Source: Luteithermobacter gelatinilyticus
GTDB taxonomy: Bacteria > Pseudomonadota > Alphaproteobacteria > Sphingomonadales > Emcibacteraceae
Length of the DNA: 64,000 nucleotides
Assembly: GCF_005849285.1 (NCBI RefSeq)
Contig: NZ_CP040517.1
Coordinates: 254,501 to 318,500, forward strand
Reading direction: 5' to 3'
The notes beneath the pieces are model-generated. The model did no database searches. It saw only the letters and a program-made list of their open reading frames with translations, and was not told the origin of the DNA. The first letter of the stretch is position 1. The number at the start of each line of letters is the position of its first letter. Of this stretch, positions 7,893 through 16,522 are shown piece after piece. The translations under genes and the position numbers were made by a program.

Positions 7893-8953
7893 TGACCTGG
7901 CAGTTGACCATAGAACCCATTGGCGAAGTGGTCGAGGTTGAAGAGGGCCAGACCATTCTGGATGCCTGTCTTCGGGCGGGGATTTATATTCCCTATCAGT
8001 GCAGCCACGGCCTGTGCAGCACCTGCAAGGTGGATGTGCTTGAAGGGGAGGTGAATCTGGGGGAGGCGTCGCCCTTTGCATTGATGGACTTCGAACGGGA
8101 TGAAGGCAAGGCTCTGGCCTGTTGCTGTACCCTGGAAAGTGATGCGGTGATTGAGGCGGATATTGAAGAGGATGAAGACGCCCGTTACCTGCCCATTGGG
8201 GATTATACTGGTACCGTGTCCAGCATTACCGACCTGACGCCGGACATTAAAGGCATCAGGATTGCCCTGGAGGGATCGGGCCTGGAGTTCCAGGCCGGGC
8301 AATATATCCAGCTTGACATTCCGGGGGTTGAGGGGGCGCGGGCGTTCTCGATCGCCAATCCCCCACAGCACAATATGGAAATCGAACTGCATGTGCGTTT
8401 GGTGCCTGCTGGTGCGGGGACCACGTATCTGCATGAGCGTTTGAAAGTCGGCGACCGGCTGACCTTTTCCGGGCCCTATGGGCAGTTTTTTGTCCGCAAG
8501 TCACAGCAAAAACCGATGATTTTCATTGCTGGCGGGTCGGGGCTGTCCAGTCCCAAGTCAATGATCGAGGATGTGCTGGCCGAAGGCACGGATCAGAAAA
8601 TCTACCTGTTTCACGGGGTCAGAGCCAGATGTGATCTGTATTACGAGGCGTATTTCCGGGAATTGGCCCAGCAGCATGACAATTTCACCTATATCCCGGC
8701 ACTTTCGGAAATGGCGCCTGATGATGACTGGCAAGGCGAGACGGGGTTTATCCATGAGGTGGCAGAGCGTTTCTTCGGAGGGGAGTTCAAGGGCCATCAG
8801 GCTTATCTGTGCGGCCCACCGCCGATGATCGAGGCGTCCATTCGTGTGCTGATGAAAGGACGCCTGTTTGAGAAGGATATCTACATGGAAAAGTTTCTGA
8901 CCCGGGAAGACGGGCAGGAAACCAAAAAGTCCCCCTTGTTCAAAAGGATCTGA
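7892..8953 (+). CDS. dmpP: phenol hydroxylase reductase P5 (DmpP)
   Basis: 353 residues in the order plant-type 2Fe-2S ferredoxin (about 1-90; Cys37, Cys42, Cys45 in QCSHGLCSTC, Cys77 in LACCC), FAD domain (about 100-205; RAFSIANPP), NAD domain (about 210-330; AGGSGLSSPKSM, CGPPPM). It carries electrons from NADH through FAD and the cluster to the DmpN diiron site. Length and order are those of known DmpP/MmoC-like reductases, and all cofactor motifs look intact. Confidence 0.94.
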   Translation: MTWQLTIEPIGEVVEVEEGQTILDACLRAGIYIPYQCSHGLCSTCKVDVLEGEVNLGEASPFALMDFERDEGKALACCCTLESDAVIEADIEEDEDARYLPIGDYTGTVSSITDLTPDIKGIRIALEGSGLEFQAGQYIQLDIPGVEGARAFSIANPPQHNMEIELHVRLVPAGAGTTYLHERLKVGDRLTFSGPYGQFFVRKSQQKPMIFIAGGSGLSSPKSMIEDVLAEGTDQKIYLFHGVRARCDLYYEAYFRELAQQHDNFTYIPALSEMAPDDDWQGETGFIHEVAERFFGGEFKGHQAYLCGPPPMIEASIRVLMKGRLFEKDIYMEKFLTREDGQETKKSPLFKRI

Positions 8954-8954
8954 C

Positions 8955-9305
8955 ATGGCGTCCAATGCGGATTTTCAGATTGCTATCGAAGGGGTCAGGG
9001 AAAAAATTCCGTGCCCTCGGGACCGTTCGGTCCTGGTGGCGATGGAGGCCCGGGGGCTGGCCCGCATTCCCGTGGGATGCCGGGGCGGCGGCTGTGGCAT
9101 CTGCAAGATCAGGGTTGTTTCGGGCGATTATCGGACGGGCCGGATGGCCGCCTGTCATGTCACCGAGGAAGAGCGCCGACAGGGTTATGTGCTGGCCTGC
9201 CGGCTTTATCCGAACAGTGATCTGATCATTCGTCTCAGAACCAAGAACCGGGGGGTGATCACCCCGGCGCTGTTAGGGAAACACGGAACAGGGAACGTTA
9301 GCTAA
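8955..9305 (+). CDS. dmpQ: chloroplast-type ferredoxin, catechol dioxygenase reactivation (DmpQ/XylT)
   Basis: 116 residues with 2Fe-2S cysteines in VGCRGGGCGICK and a distal Cys in VLACRLYP. In known meta operons this ferredoxin sits just before the catechol 2,3-dioxygenase and re-reduces the iron of that enzyme when it is oxidised by substituted catechols. The gene starts one base after the dmpP stop and precedes dmpB by 12 bp, which is the expected position. Confidence 0.88.
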   Translation: MASNADFQIAIEGVREKIPCPRDRSVLVAMEARGLARIPVGCRGGGCGICKIRVVSGDYRTGRMAACHVTEEERRQGYVLACRLYPNSDLIIRLRTKNRGVITPALLGKHGTGNVS

Positions 9306-9317
9306 AGGAGAACAGAA

Positions 9318-10241
9318 ATGGCAATGACGGGAGTTTTACGTCCGGGGTTCGCCCAGATCAGGGTGCTGGACATGGCGGAGGCGCTGGTTCATTACCGGGA
9401 CCGGATCGGTCTTGATGTGGTCAGTACCGGCGAGGATGGCCGGGTGTACCTCAAGGCCTATGATGAATTTGACCGCCACAGTATCGTTTTGCGGGAGGCG
9501 GATACGGCGGGCCTTGACGTGATGGCGTTCAAGGTGGTGGACGAGGCAACGCTGAAGGAACTGGAGCAAAAGCTCACCAACGAAGGCATGGATGTCAGCC
9601 ATATCCCCGCCGGCGAACAACCCGGCGTCGGCCGGCGCATCAGTTTCCGGGCGCCCACCGGGCACCGGTTTGACTTATATGCGGAAATGGAGTTGTCCGA
9701 TAAAGGGCCGATGACCAGCAACCCCGATGTGGTTCAGGAGGACCTGCGGGGCATGAAGGCCATCCGTTTCGACCATTGCCTGCTGTATGGCGGGGATATC
9801 GACGGCACCAAACGGGTCTTTGAAAACGCCCTCGGGTTCAGGATGTCGGAATGTGTACGGGACGAGAATGGTATGCTGATTGCCATATTTCTGACCTGTA
9901 GCACCAAAGCCCATGACCTGGCGCTGGTGCGCCATGAGGAGGACGGCAAACTGCACCATGTTTCTTTCCTAGTGGAAGACTGGACCGCCCTCAGGGATGC
10001 GGCCGACATTATGACCCGATATGACATTTCCGTGGATATCGGTCCGACCCGTCACGGCATCACCCGCGGCCAGACCATTTATTTCTTTGATCCCAGCGGC
10101 AATCGTAACGAGGTGTTCGCCGGCGGATATGACTATTATCCCGACAATCCGCTCCGGGAATGGAAACTCGATGAAGTCGGCAAGGCGATTTTCTATTACG
10201 AACGCCAGTTGAACGATCGCTTTATGACAGTAGTTACCTAA
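9318..10241 (+). CDS. dmpB: catechol 2,3-dioxygenase (extradiol, type I)
   Basis: 307 residues of the two-domain vicinal oxygen chelate family. The Fe(II) ligands fall exactly at the numbering known for XylE: His153 (RFDHC), His214 (KLHHVSF) and Glu265 (GNRNEVF). It opens catechol next to the hydroxyl pair to give 2-hydroxymuconic semialdehyde. AAAGGAGAACAGAA is a strong ribosome site. A large hairpin follows 19 bp after the stop. Confidence 0.96.
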   Translation: MAMTGVLRPGFAQIRVLDMAEALVHYRDRIGLDVVSTGEDGRVYLKAYDEFDRHSIVLREADTAGLDVMAFKVVDEATLKELEQKLTNEGMDVSHIPAGEQPGVGRRISFRAPTGHRFDLYAEMELSDKGPMTSNPDVVQEDLRGMKAIRFDHCLLYGGDIDGTKRVFENALGFRMSECVRDENGMLIAIFLTCSTKAHDLALVRHEEDGKLHHVSFLVEDWTALRDAADIMTRYDISVDIGPTRHGITRGQTIYFFDPSGNRNEVFAGGYDYYPDNPLREWKLDEVGKAIFYYERQLNDRFMTVVT

Positions 10242-10260
10242 AAATCGTCTGACTACAGCG

Positions 10261-10311
10261 GGCTGGTTTCCGGCCGCAGGCCCAGGCCGGGCCGGAGACC
10301 AGCCAACTTTT
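10261..10311 (+). other. large intra-operon hairpin after dmpB (attenuator or processing site)
   Basis: Fifteen-bp arms GGCTGGTTTCCGGCC (10261-10275) and GGCCGGAGACCAGCC (10290-10304) pair with one G-U. The 14-base loop is GC-rich and the hairpin is followed by AACTTTTT. It looks like an intrinsic terminator with a short weak T-tract, but it sits inside an operon whose downstream genes complete the pathway. Partial termination or a 3' stability element for dmpB mRNA are both possible. Confidence 0.6.
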
Positions 10312-10343
10312 TGAACAACAACCCCATATTACAGGAACAAGCC

Positions 10344-11825
10344 ATGTCTTATAAAGCCATGTCACATAGGGACGTTCTGCATTTTATCAATGGCGAATAT
10401 ACCCCTGGGACCTCCGGCCTGACATTTGAGAATATCTGCCCGGTGGACGGGCAGGTGATCGGCCGGGTGCATGAAGGCAAGCGGGATGAAGTGGATGCGG
10501 CGGTACAGGCGGCTCGAGCGGCGCTTAAGGGGCCGTGGGGACGCATGAGCATGGCGGAGCGGGGAGAGATTCTGCACCGGGTGGCGGATGGAATCACGGC
10601 CCGGTTTGACGAATTTCTTGAGGCCGAGTGCCTGGATACCGGCAAACCGCGCAGCTTGGCCAGCCATATCGACATTCCCCGCGGGGCAGCCAATTTCAAG
10701 ATTTTTGCCGATCTGGTGAAAAATGTGCCGGAGGAAAGTTTTCATCTGGCGACCCCGGACGGCGCCGGCGCCCAGAATTATGGCATCCGGGTGCCAAAAG
10801 GCGTGATCGGGGTGATTTCACCCTGGAATTTGCCGCTGTTGCTGATGACCTGGAAGGTGGGGCCGGCACTGGCCTGCGGCAATACGGTGGTGGTCAAACC
10901 TTCCGAGGAAACGCCGCTGACCACGGCGCTTCTTGGGGAGGTGATGAATGACGCCGGAGTCCCCAAGGGGGTTTATAACGTGGTGCACGGGTTTGGCCCG
11001 GACAGTGCCGGCGCGTATCTGACGGAGCATCCCGGTGTGGACGCCATCACTTTTACCGGCGAGACCCGGACCGGCACGGCCATTATGAAAGCAGCGGCAG
11101 TAGGTGTGCGTGACGTGTCCTTTGAACTGGGCGGCAAGAACCCGGCCATTGTGTTTGCGGACTGTGATCTGGACAAGGCGATTGAGGGGACCATGCGGTC
11201 GGTATTTGCCAATTGTGGCCAAGTCTGTCTGGGTACCGAACGGGTTTTTGTGGAACGCCCGATTTTTGATGAATTTGTGGCCCGCCTCAGGCAGGGGGCC
11301 GAAGGTCTGAAACTGGGGCGTCCTGAAGATGAAACGGTGAATATGGGGCCGTTGATCAGTAAGGAACATCAAAAGAAAGTGTTGGGATATTACGATCTGG
11401 CCCGCGAGCTCGGGGCGACGGTGGTGACCGGCGGCGGTGTGCCGGACATGCCCGAAGATCTGCGCGGCGGGGCCTGGGTGGAGCCCACCATCTGGACCGG
11501 TCTTGGTGATGACAGCCCGATCATGAAGGAAGAAATTTTCGGCCCCTGCTGCCATATCAGCCCGTTCGATAGTGAAGAGGAAGTCATCGAACGCGCCAAT
11601 GACACGGTTTATGGCCTGGCGTCGGCGGTATGGACCGAAAATATGTCCCGCGGCCATCGGGTGGCGGCGCAGATCGAGTGTGGGATTTGTTGGGTCAATA
11701 GCTGGTTCCTGCGGGATCTGAGGACCGCTTTCGGCGGCAGCAAGCAATCCGGGATCGGTCGTGAGGGCGGGGTGCACAGTCTGGAATTCTATACCGAACT
11801 GAGAAACATTTGTGTGAAGCTTTGA
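10344..11825 (+). CDS. dmpC: 2-hydroxymuconic semialdehyde dehydrogenase (DmpC/XylG)
   Basis: 493 residues from the ATG at 10344 (ACAGGAACAAGCC upstream). A TTG at 10311 in frame is rejected because it falls in the hairpin tail. Aldehyde dehydrogenase superfamily: SPWNLPLLLMTWKVGPAL, catalytic Glu in FELGGKNP, catalytic Cys in FANCGQVCLG. It oxidises 2-hydroxymuconic semialdehyde with NAD+ to 2-hydroxymuconate (4-oxalocrotonate enol). With no dmpD visible, this dehydrogenative branch appears to be the only route encoded in the operon. Confidence 0.93.
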   Translation: MSYKAMSHRDVLHFINGEYTPGTSGLTFENICPVDGQVIGRVHEGKRDEVDAAVQAARAALKGPWGRMSMAERGEILHRVADGITARFDEFLEAECLDTGKPRSLASHIDIPRGAANFKIFADLVKNVPEESFHLATPDGAGAQNYGIRVPKGVIGVISPWNLPLLLMTWKVGPALACGNTVVVKPSEETPLTTALLGEVMNDAGVPKGVYNVVHGFGPDSAGAYLTEHPGVDAITFTGETRTGTAIMKAAAVGVRDVSFELGGKNPAIVFADCDLDKAIEGTMRSVFANCGQVCLGTERVFVERPIFDEFVARLRQGAEGLKLGRPEDETVNMGPLISKEHQKKVLGYYDLARELGATVVTGGGVPDMPEDLRGGAWVEPTIWTGLGDDSPIMKEEIFGPCCHISPFDSEEEVIERANDTVYGLASAVWTENMSRGHRVAAQIECGICWVNSWFLRDLRTAFGGSKQSGIGREGGVHSLEFYTELRNICVKL

Positions 11826-11832
11826 GGATAAC

Positions 11833-12627
11833 ATGACAGTGGAAACAGAAGAGATTGAATGCGCAGCGGCGCAGTTGCGTTCGGCGCAGGCGTCGGGCAC
11901 ACCCTGTGCGCCCTTGCGGGACTATGTTGCGGCGGATGATATTGACGCGGGCTATGCGATTCAGGACCTCAACACGGAACATGCCTTGGCGCAGGGGCGG
12001 CGTCTGGTGGGCCGCAAGATCGGGCTCACGTCACGGGCGGTGCAGGGACAGCTGGGCGTGAGCCAGCCGGATTTCGGCATGTTGTTTGAGGATATGGCTT
12101 ATGCGGACGGCGAAGAGGTGCCGCTCAGCCGGCTGTTGCAGCCCAAAGTGGAGGGAGAGGTGGCCTTTGTTCTCAACAAGGATCTTGCGGGGGAAGCACT
12201 GACCCTGGCGGACGTAATCGGCGCCATTGATTACGCCCTGCCGGCGCTCGAGATTGTCGACAGCCGCATTGCGGACTGGAAAATCAGCATTGCCGACACG
12301 GTGGCGGATAATGCCTCTTCGGGGCTGTATGTACTGGGGTCCCGCCCGGTGAGGTTAGGTGATTTTGACCATCGCCTGTGTGGCATGGTGATCGAACATC
12401 AGGGGGAGCCGCTATCTACCGGGGCGGGACTGGCATGTCTGGGCAATCCGCTCAACGCCACGCTGTGGCTCGCCCGGGAAATGGTCAGGCGGGATCGCCC
12501 GCTTCAGGAAGGGGACACGGTGCTGTCGGGGGCGCTGGGTCCTATGGTCACCGTATCGGGACCGGGGGTGTATGAGCTGCGCATCTCGGGACTGGGAACG
12601 GTACAGGCAAGATTTACACAGGATTAG
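11833..12627 (+). CDS. dmpE: 2-hydroxypenta-2,4-dienoate hydratase (DmpE/MhpD)
   Basis: 264 residues of the fumarylacetoacetase-like hydratase/decarboxylase family. It shows the metal-site glutamates in the pattern PKVEGEVAF and LEIVDSRI, and the VADNASS motif shared with DmpH. It adds water to 2-hydroxypentadienoate to give 4-hydroxy-2-oxovalerate. DmpE and DmpH are paralogues that act as a complex in known systems. I assign E here because of position before dmpF and closer similarity to MhpD. Seven bp separate it from dmpC. Confidence 0.87.
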   Translation: MTVETEEIECAAAQLRSAQASGTPCAPLRDYVAADDIDAGYAIQDLNTEHALAQGRRLVGRKIGLTSRAVQGQLGVSQPDFGMLFEDMAYADGEEVPLSRLLQPKVEGEVAFVLNKDLAGEALTLADVIGAIDYALPALEIVDSRIADWKISIADTVADNASSGLYVLGSRPVRLGDFDHRLCGMVIEHQGEPLSTGAGLACLGNPLNATLWLAREMVRRDRPLQEGDTVLSGALGPMVTVSGPGVYELRISGLGTVQARFTQD

Positions 12628-12633
12628 ACTGTC

Positions 12634-13569
12634 ATGAACAAGATCAAATGTGCCATTATCGGTTCGGGCAATATCGGGACCGATCTGATGATCAAGATAA
12701 TACGGACCAGTTCGGTTCTGGAAATGGGGGCCATGGTGGGGGTGGACCCGGCCTCGGACGGGCTCGCCCGGGCCGTGCGTCTGGGGGTGCCGGTGACGTC
12801 TGAGGGCATCGAGGGGCTGATGCGGATGCCTGAATGGGCGGACATCCGCATTGTGTTTGATGCCACTTCGGCCTACGCGCATCAGAAGCATGACGAAATC
12901 TGCCGGGCGGCGGGTAAGGTTCTGGTGGATCTGACCCCGGCGGCGATCGGCCCTTATACGGTGCCGGTGGTGAATATGGAGGCGCATCTGGACGAACCCA
13001 ATGTGAATATGGTGACCTGCGGTGGTCAGGCGACCATTCCCATTGTGGCAGCGGTGGCCCAGGTGGCGCCGGTGCATTATGCCGAGATTGTGGCTTCGGT
13101 CTCATCCCGGTCGGCGGGACCGGGCACGCGCGCCAATATTGACGAATTCACCCAGACCACGGCCCGCGCCATCGAGGTTGTGGGCGGGGCGAAACGCGGC
13201 AAGGCAATCATCATTCTCAACCCGGCGGAACCGCCCATGATCATGCGCGATACGGTGTTTACCCTGTCCGATATGGCGGAGGAAGCGGCGGTGGAAGCCG
13301 CGGTTGAAAAAATGGTTCGGCAGGTGCAGTCCTATGTGCCGGGTTATCGGCTGAAGCAGAAGGTGCAGTTTGAACGTTTCGGGTCCAACAATCCGCTGAA
13401 AATACCGGGATATGGGGAATTTGAAGGGCTCAAGACGTCGGTGTTTCTGGAAGTGGAGGGCGCGGCCCATTATCTGCCAGCTTATGCGGGCAATCTTGAT
13501 ATTATGACCTCGGCGGCCCTGGGCACCGGGGAGCGTATCGCCCGGCGTAAATTCGCCGTGGCGGCCTGA
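12634..13569 (+). CDS. dmpF: acetaldehyde dehydrogenase (acylating) (DmpF/MhpF)
   Basis: 311 residues with an N-terminal Rossmann motif ([11 protein letters not shown]) and the catalytic Cys129 in [12 protein letters not shown]. It converts acetaldehyde, NAD+ and CoA to acetyl-CoA. In known enzymes acetaldehyde is channelled from the aldolase DmpG through a protein tunnel. dmpG follows after 10 bp with a GAGGAGAAC ribosome site, consistent with that complex. Confidence 0.94.
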   Translation: MNKIKCAIIGSGNIGTDLMIKIIRTSSVLEMGAMVGVDPASDGLARAVRLGVPVTSEGIEGLMRMPEWADIRIVFDATSAYAHQKHDEICRAAGKVLVDLTPAAIGPYTVPVVNMEAHLDEPNVNMVTCGGQATIPIVAAVAQVAPVHYAEIVASVSSRSAGPGTRANIDEFTQTTARAIEVVGGAKRGKAIIILNPAEPPMIMRDTVFTLSDMAEEAAVEAAVEKMVRQVQSYVPGYRLKQKVQFERFGSNNPLKIPGYGEFEGLKTSVFLEVEGAAHYLPAYAGNLDIMTSAALGTGERIARRKFAVAA

Positions 13570-13579
13570 GGAGAACATC

Positions 13580-14626
13580 ATGACGAAAAACAACACTGCG
13601 GTGCCGCCCAAACTCTATATTCAGGATGTGACCCTGCGCGACGGCATGCACGCCATCCGCCATATGTATGGTCTGGACCATGTGCGCCAGATTGCCAAAG
13701 CCCTGGACGAGGCCGGGGTAGACGCCATTGAGGTGGCGCATGGGGACGGTTTGGCCGGGTCCAGTTTTAATTACGGTTTCGGGGCCCACACCGATTGGGA
13801 GTGGCTGGAGGCGGTGGCCGAGGTTTTGCAACGAGCCACCCTGACCACCTTGTTGCTGCCGGGGATTGGTACCGTCAATGAACTGCGCCGGGCCTATGAT
13901 CTGGGGGTGCGTTCGGTGCGCATTGCCACTCATTGCACCGAGGCAGATGTGTCAAAACAGCATATCGAAATGGCCCGTGAGATGGGTATGGATACGGTCG
14001 GTTTTCTGATGATGAGCCATATGATCGAGCCGGCAAAGCTGGCCGAACAGGCGCAACTGATGGAAAGCTACGGCGCGACCACCATCTATGTGGTGGATTC
14101 GGGCGGGGCGCAGAACATGGATGATGTGGCGGCGCGCATGCAGGCCTTTGAGGCGGTGCTGAAGCCCGAAACCCAACGCGGCATCCATGCCCATCATAAT
14201 CTCAGCCTCGGGGTGGCCAATTCCATTGTGGCCGTCCAGAACGGCGCGGTACGGGTGGATGCGTCGTTGGCCGGCATGGGGGCCGGAGCCGGCAATGCGC
14301 CGCTGGAAGTGTTTATTGCTGCCGCCGATCGCTTGGGCTGGGATCATGGCTGTGACCTGTTCAAGCTCATGGATGCGGCGGAAGATCTGGTGCGTCCCCT
14401 GCAAGACCGGCCAGTGCGGGTCGATCGGGAAACGCTCAGCCTCGGTTATGCCGGGGTTTACTCTTCTTTCTTGCGCCATGCTGAGACGGCGGCGGAAACC
14501 TATGGTCTGGACGTGCGTGAAATCCTGGTGGAACTGGGCCGGCGCAAGATGGTGGGCGGTCAGGAAGACATGATCATTGATGTTGCCCTCGATATTCTCA
14601 AGGACAAAGAAAAGGAGAGTGCCTGA
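13580..14626 (+). CDS. dmpG: 4-hydroxy-2-oxovalerate aldolase (DmpG/MhpE)
   Basis: 348 residues of the HMG-CoA-lyase-like TIM-barrel family. The N-terminal motif [11 protein letters not shown] holds the Arg/Asp/His set (Asp21, His24), and [11 protein letters not shown] holds the two metal-binding histidines. The C-terminal communication domain expected for binding DmpF is present. It splits 4-hydroxy-2-oxovalerate into pyruvate and acetaldehyde. The stop overlaps the dmpH ATG (TGATG). Confidence 0.95.
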   Translation: MTKNNTAVPPKLYIQDVTLRDGMHAIRHMYGLDHVRQIAKALDEAGVDAIEVAHGDGLAGSSFNYGFGAHTDWEWLEAVAEVLQRATLTTLLLPGIGTVNELRRAYDLGVRSVRIATHCTEADVSKQHIEMAREMGMDTVGFLMMSHMIEPAKLAEQAQLMESYGATTIYVVDSGGAQNMDDVAARMQAFEAVLKPETQRGIHAHHNLSLGVANSIVAVQNGAVRVDASLAGMGAGAGNAPLEVFIAAADRLGWDHGCDLFKLMDAAEDLVRPLQDRPVRVDRETLSLGYAGVYSSFLRHAETAAETYGLDVREILVELGRRKMVGGQEDMIIDVALDILKDKEKESA

Positions 14627-15399
14627 TGGCCGATCTGGAGGAAATTGCGAAAATTGTTGATGATGCCGCGCGTTATGCGACGGCGATCCCTCAACTGTCT
14701 GAGACCGGTTATGATCTTACTCTGGAAGAGGCTTATGAGGTGCAGGCCCTGTCCCTTGCCCGACGTTATGAGCGCGGCGAGCATCAGGTGGGGGTCAAGA
14801 TGGGTTTTACCAGCCGCGCCAAAATGGTGCAGATGGGGCTGGAGGAGATGATCTGGGGCCGTCTGACCAATACCATGCTCATAGAGGATGGCGGGGAGAT
14901 CGACCTTGCGGACTATGTGCATCCCCGGGTTGAGCCGGAAGTCTGTTTTCTGCTGAAGAGGCCGCTGGAAGGTATTGTCAGCCCGGCGCAGGCGCTTGAG
15001 GCCGTGGAAGCCGTGGCGCCGGCATTGGAAATCATTGACAGCCGGTATGAAAATTTCAAGTTCAATCTGCCGGATGTGGTAGCGGACAATACTTCGACAT
15101 CGAGTTATGTAGTGGGCCCCTGGTGCCGTCCGGATCTGGAAATTGACAATCTTGGTATGGTGATGACCTTTGACGGTGAGCCGGTTCAGATCGGATCCAG
15201 CGCCGCCGTGCTGGGACATCCGGCGCGGGCCCTGGCCGGGGCGGCGCGTCTGGTGGCGGAAGCCGGCGGGCGGCTGGAAGCGGGTTGGGTAGTCATGGCT
15301 GGCGGGGCCACCGCGGCCGAGGCGTTGACCCCCGGCGTGCGGGTACGGTTGGAGGCCGAAAAAATGGGCCGGGTCAACTTTTCGGTGAAAGCAGCATAG
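14626..15399 (+). CDS. dmpH: 4-oxalocrotonate decarboxylase (DmpH)
   Basis: 257 residues, paralogue of DmpE (FAH-like hydratase/decarboxylase family) with GVKMGFTSRAKMVQMG, RVEPEVCF, LEIIDSRYENF and VVADNTSTSSYV. It decarboxylates the keto form of 4-oxalocrotonate to 2-hydroxypentadienoate, the DmpE substrate. It is the last gene of the operon. Usually the tautomerase dmpI follows, but here the next gene is convergent and only 25 bp remain. No clear terminator is visible in that gap. Confidence 0.9.
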   Translation: MADLEEIAKIVDDAARYATAIPQLSETGYDLTLEEAYEVQALSLARRYERGEHQVGVKMGFTSRAKMVQMGLEEMIWGRLTNTMLIEDGGEIDLADYVHPRVEPEVCFLLKRPLEGIVSPAQALEAVEAVAPALEIIDSRYENFKFNLPDVVADNTSTSSYVVGPWCRPDLEIDNLGMVMTFDGEPVQIGSSAAVLGHPARALAGAARLVAEAGGRLEAGWVVMAGGATAAEALTPGVRVRLEAEKMGRVNFSVKAA

Positions 15400-15424
15400 G
15401 CCCGGCGGCAGGCCCAGGAGGGTT

Positions 15425-16225
15425 TCAGGTGCCGACCCTGAGCGGCGCGACAAGCCCCCGCAAGGCGGCGATGACGCTTAACGCCGTGATCTTGCCGGTA
15501 CCGGGATTCTCTTCGGTCGGGATATTCTCGATGGTCAGTTCAAACCGGGCGCTGTCCGCATCCACAAAAATAGTGTGGGTGTTGCGATCTTTTGTGGGGT
15601 CGGCCCAGATTTCCAGATAGGTTTTGTCCGGCCCCACGCCCGCCAACCCGAGGGCGGCGGCCACATTCACATTGGAGGGAAATTTTTGCGCGCCGTCGCG
15701 GGCGGTGCCGGAAAAAATGCGCAACGGTTCATCAAGCGTGGCAATATTAATGTTGTTTTTGACAATATAGTCCGCGCCGGCCAGGGACTTTGGCGGTTTG
15801 CGGGTAACCATGCGGACGGAATGAATGGTGCCTTCGGCAGCCGCTCTGACGGCGTCCAGCCCCAAAAGCGCGCCGGTGGCCAAAATGATTTTGCCGCCAT
15901 TATCCCGGGCCAGGTCGATAACCTCGGGATGAGCCAGCACTGCCGCCCCGCTTACCGTGACGAGGGTTTTTCCGGCTTTCAGGGCCGGGCCGGCGATGTC
16001 CATAAAAACAGCCGTCGGGGCACATTCTACAATGATGTCCGCCATTTCGGCCATTTCTTTGGCCGAAACAACAGGCACCGGGGTGGTGAAGTCTGCCATT
16101 GTTGCAAGGGCCTTTCCCGGGGTGCGGGTGCAGACCCCGACAAGTGTGAGATGTTCCACGCCCTGGTCTAGGGCCCTGCCCACCGCCTTTCCGATGGTGC
16201 CAAATCCGGCTATTCCGACTTTCAT
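15425..16225 (-). CDS. L-aspartate dehydrogenase-like NAD(P)-dependent oxidoreductase
   Basis: 266 residues from the ATG at 16225. A longer frame to 16339 adds 38 residues unlike the family and is rejected. The Rossmann motif KVGIAGFGTIGKAVGRAL opens the protein. A C-terminal DUF108-type catalytic domain includes the segment FPSNVNVAAALGLAG and a conserved His in NTHTIFVDADSA. Characterised relatives convert aspartate to iminoaspartate/oxaloacetate and ammonia, feeding NAD synthesis. No nadA or nadC lies here. The gene is convergent with the phenol operon and divergent from the TauE permease. Its link to aromatic degradation is unproven. Confidence 0.78.
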   Translation of the reverse strand: MKVGIAGFGTIGKAVGRALDQGVEHLTLVGVCTRTPGKALATMADFTTPVPVVSAKEMAEMADIIVECAPTAVFMDIAGPALKAGKTLVTVSGAAVLAHPEVIDLARDNGGKIILATGALLGLDAVRAAAEGTIHSVRMVTRKPPKSLAGADYIVKNNINIATLDEPLRIFSGTARDGAQKFPSNVNVAAALGLAGVGPDKTYLEIWADPTKDRNTHTIFVDADSARFELTIENIPTEENPGTGKITALSVIAALRGLVAPLRVGT

Positions 16226-16329
16226 GAGTCCGCTCTTCGTAAAGTTCAAGATGAAGGCAGGGGCCGTAAACAGTTCCGAATGACCCTTGCCGGCGTATGA
16301 TTCTTTTTTATAAATACAAAAATATTTAA

Positions 16330-16339
16330 TTGTGCACAA
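16330..16339. promoter_or_regulatory. candidate GntR (FCD subfamily) operator
   Basis: TTGTGCACAA is a perfect 10-bp palindrome inside AATTGTGCACAAATT, about 105 bp upstream of the aspartate-dehydrogenase-like start. FCD-type GntR proteins typically bind TTGT-N2-ACAA-like sites, and such a regulator is encoded at 17583-18239. A similar half-conserved sequence CAGTATACAAA (18392-18402) lies upstream of that regulator. The assignment is inferred. Confidence 0.4.
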
Positions 16340-16484
16340 ATTAAAAAGAATGTACTTTGAAAAAATACTCTGATAAAGATGTCAGGAAATTATGCATGGG
16401 AAAGCCGGAAAATACGTAAAAAATATACGAATAAAACGATGCGGAAAGAAAAACACTGATGCCGGCCAACTTATATGAAGTTCA

Positions 16485-16496
16485 CATCACGTGATG
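16485..16496. promoter_or_regulatory. 12-bp perfect palindrome CATCACGTGATG upstream of the TauE/SafE gene
   Basis: Perfect two-fold symmetry, 27 bp before the chosen start codon of the permease. The position would overlap the promoter or leader, so a repressor site is possible. No regulator can be assigned from sequence. Confidence 0.35.
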
Positions 16497-16522
16497 ATGT
16501 TATTAGATCGTTAGGAAGAAGA

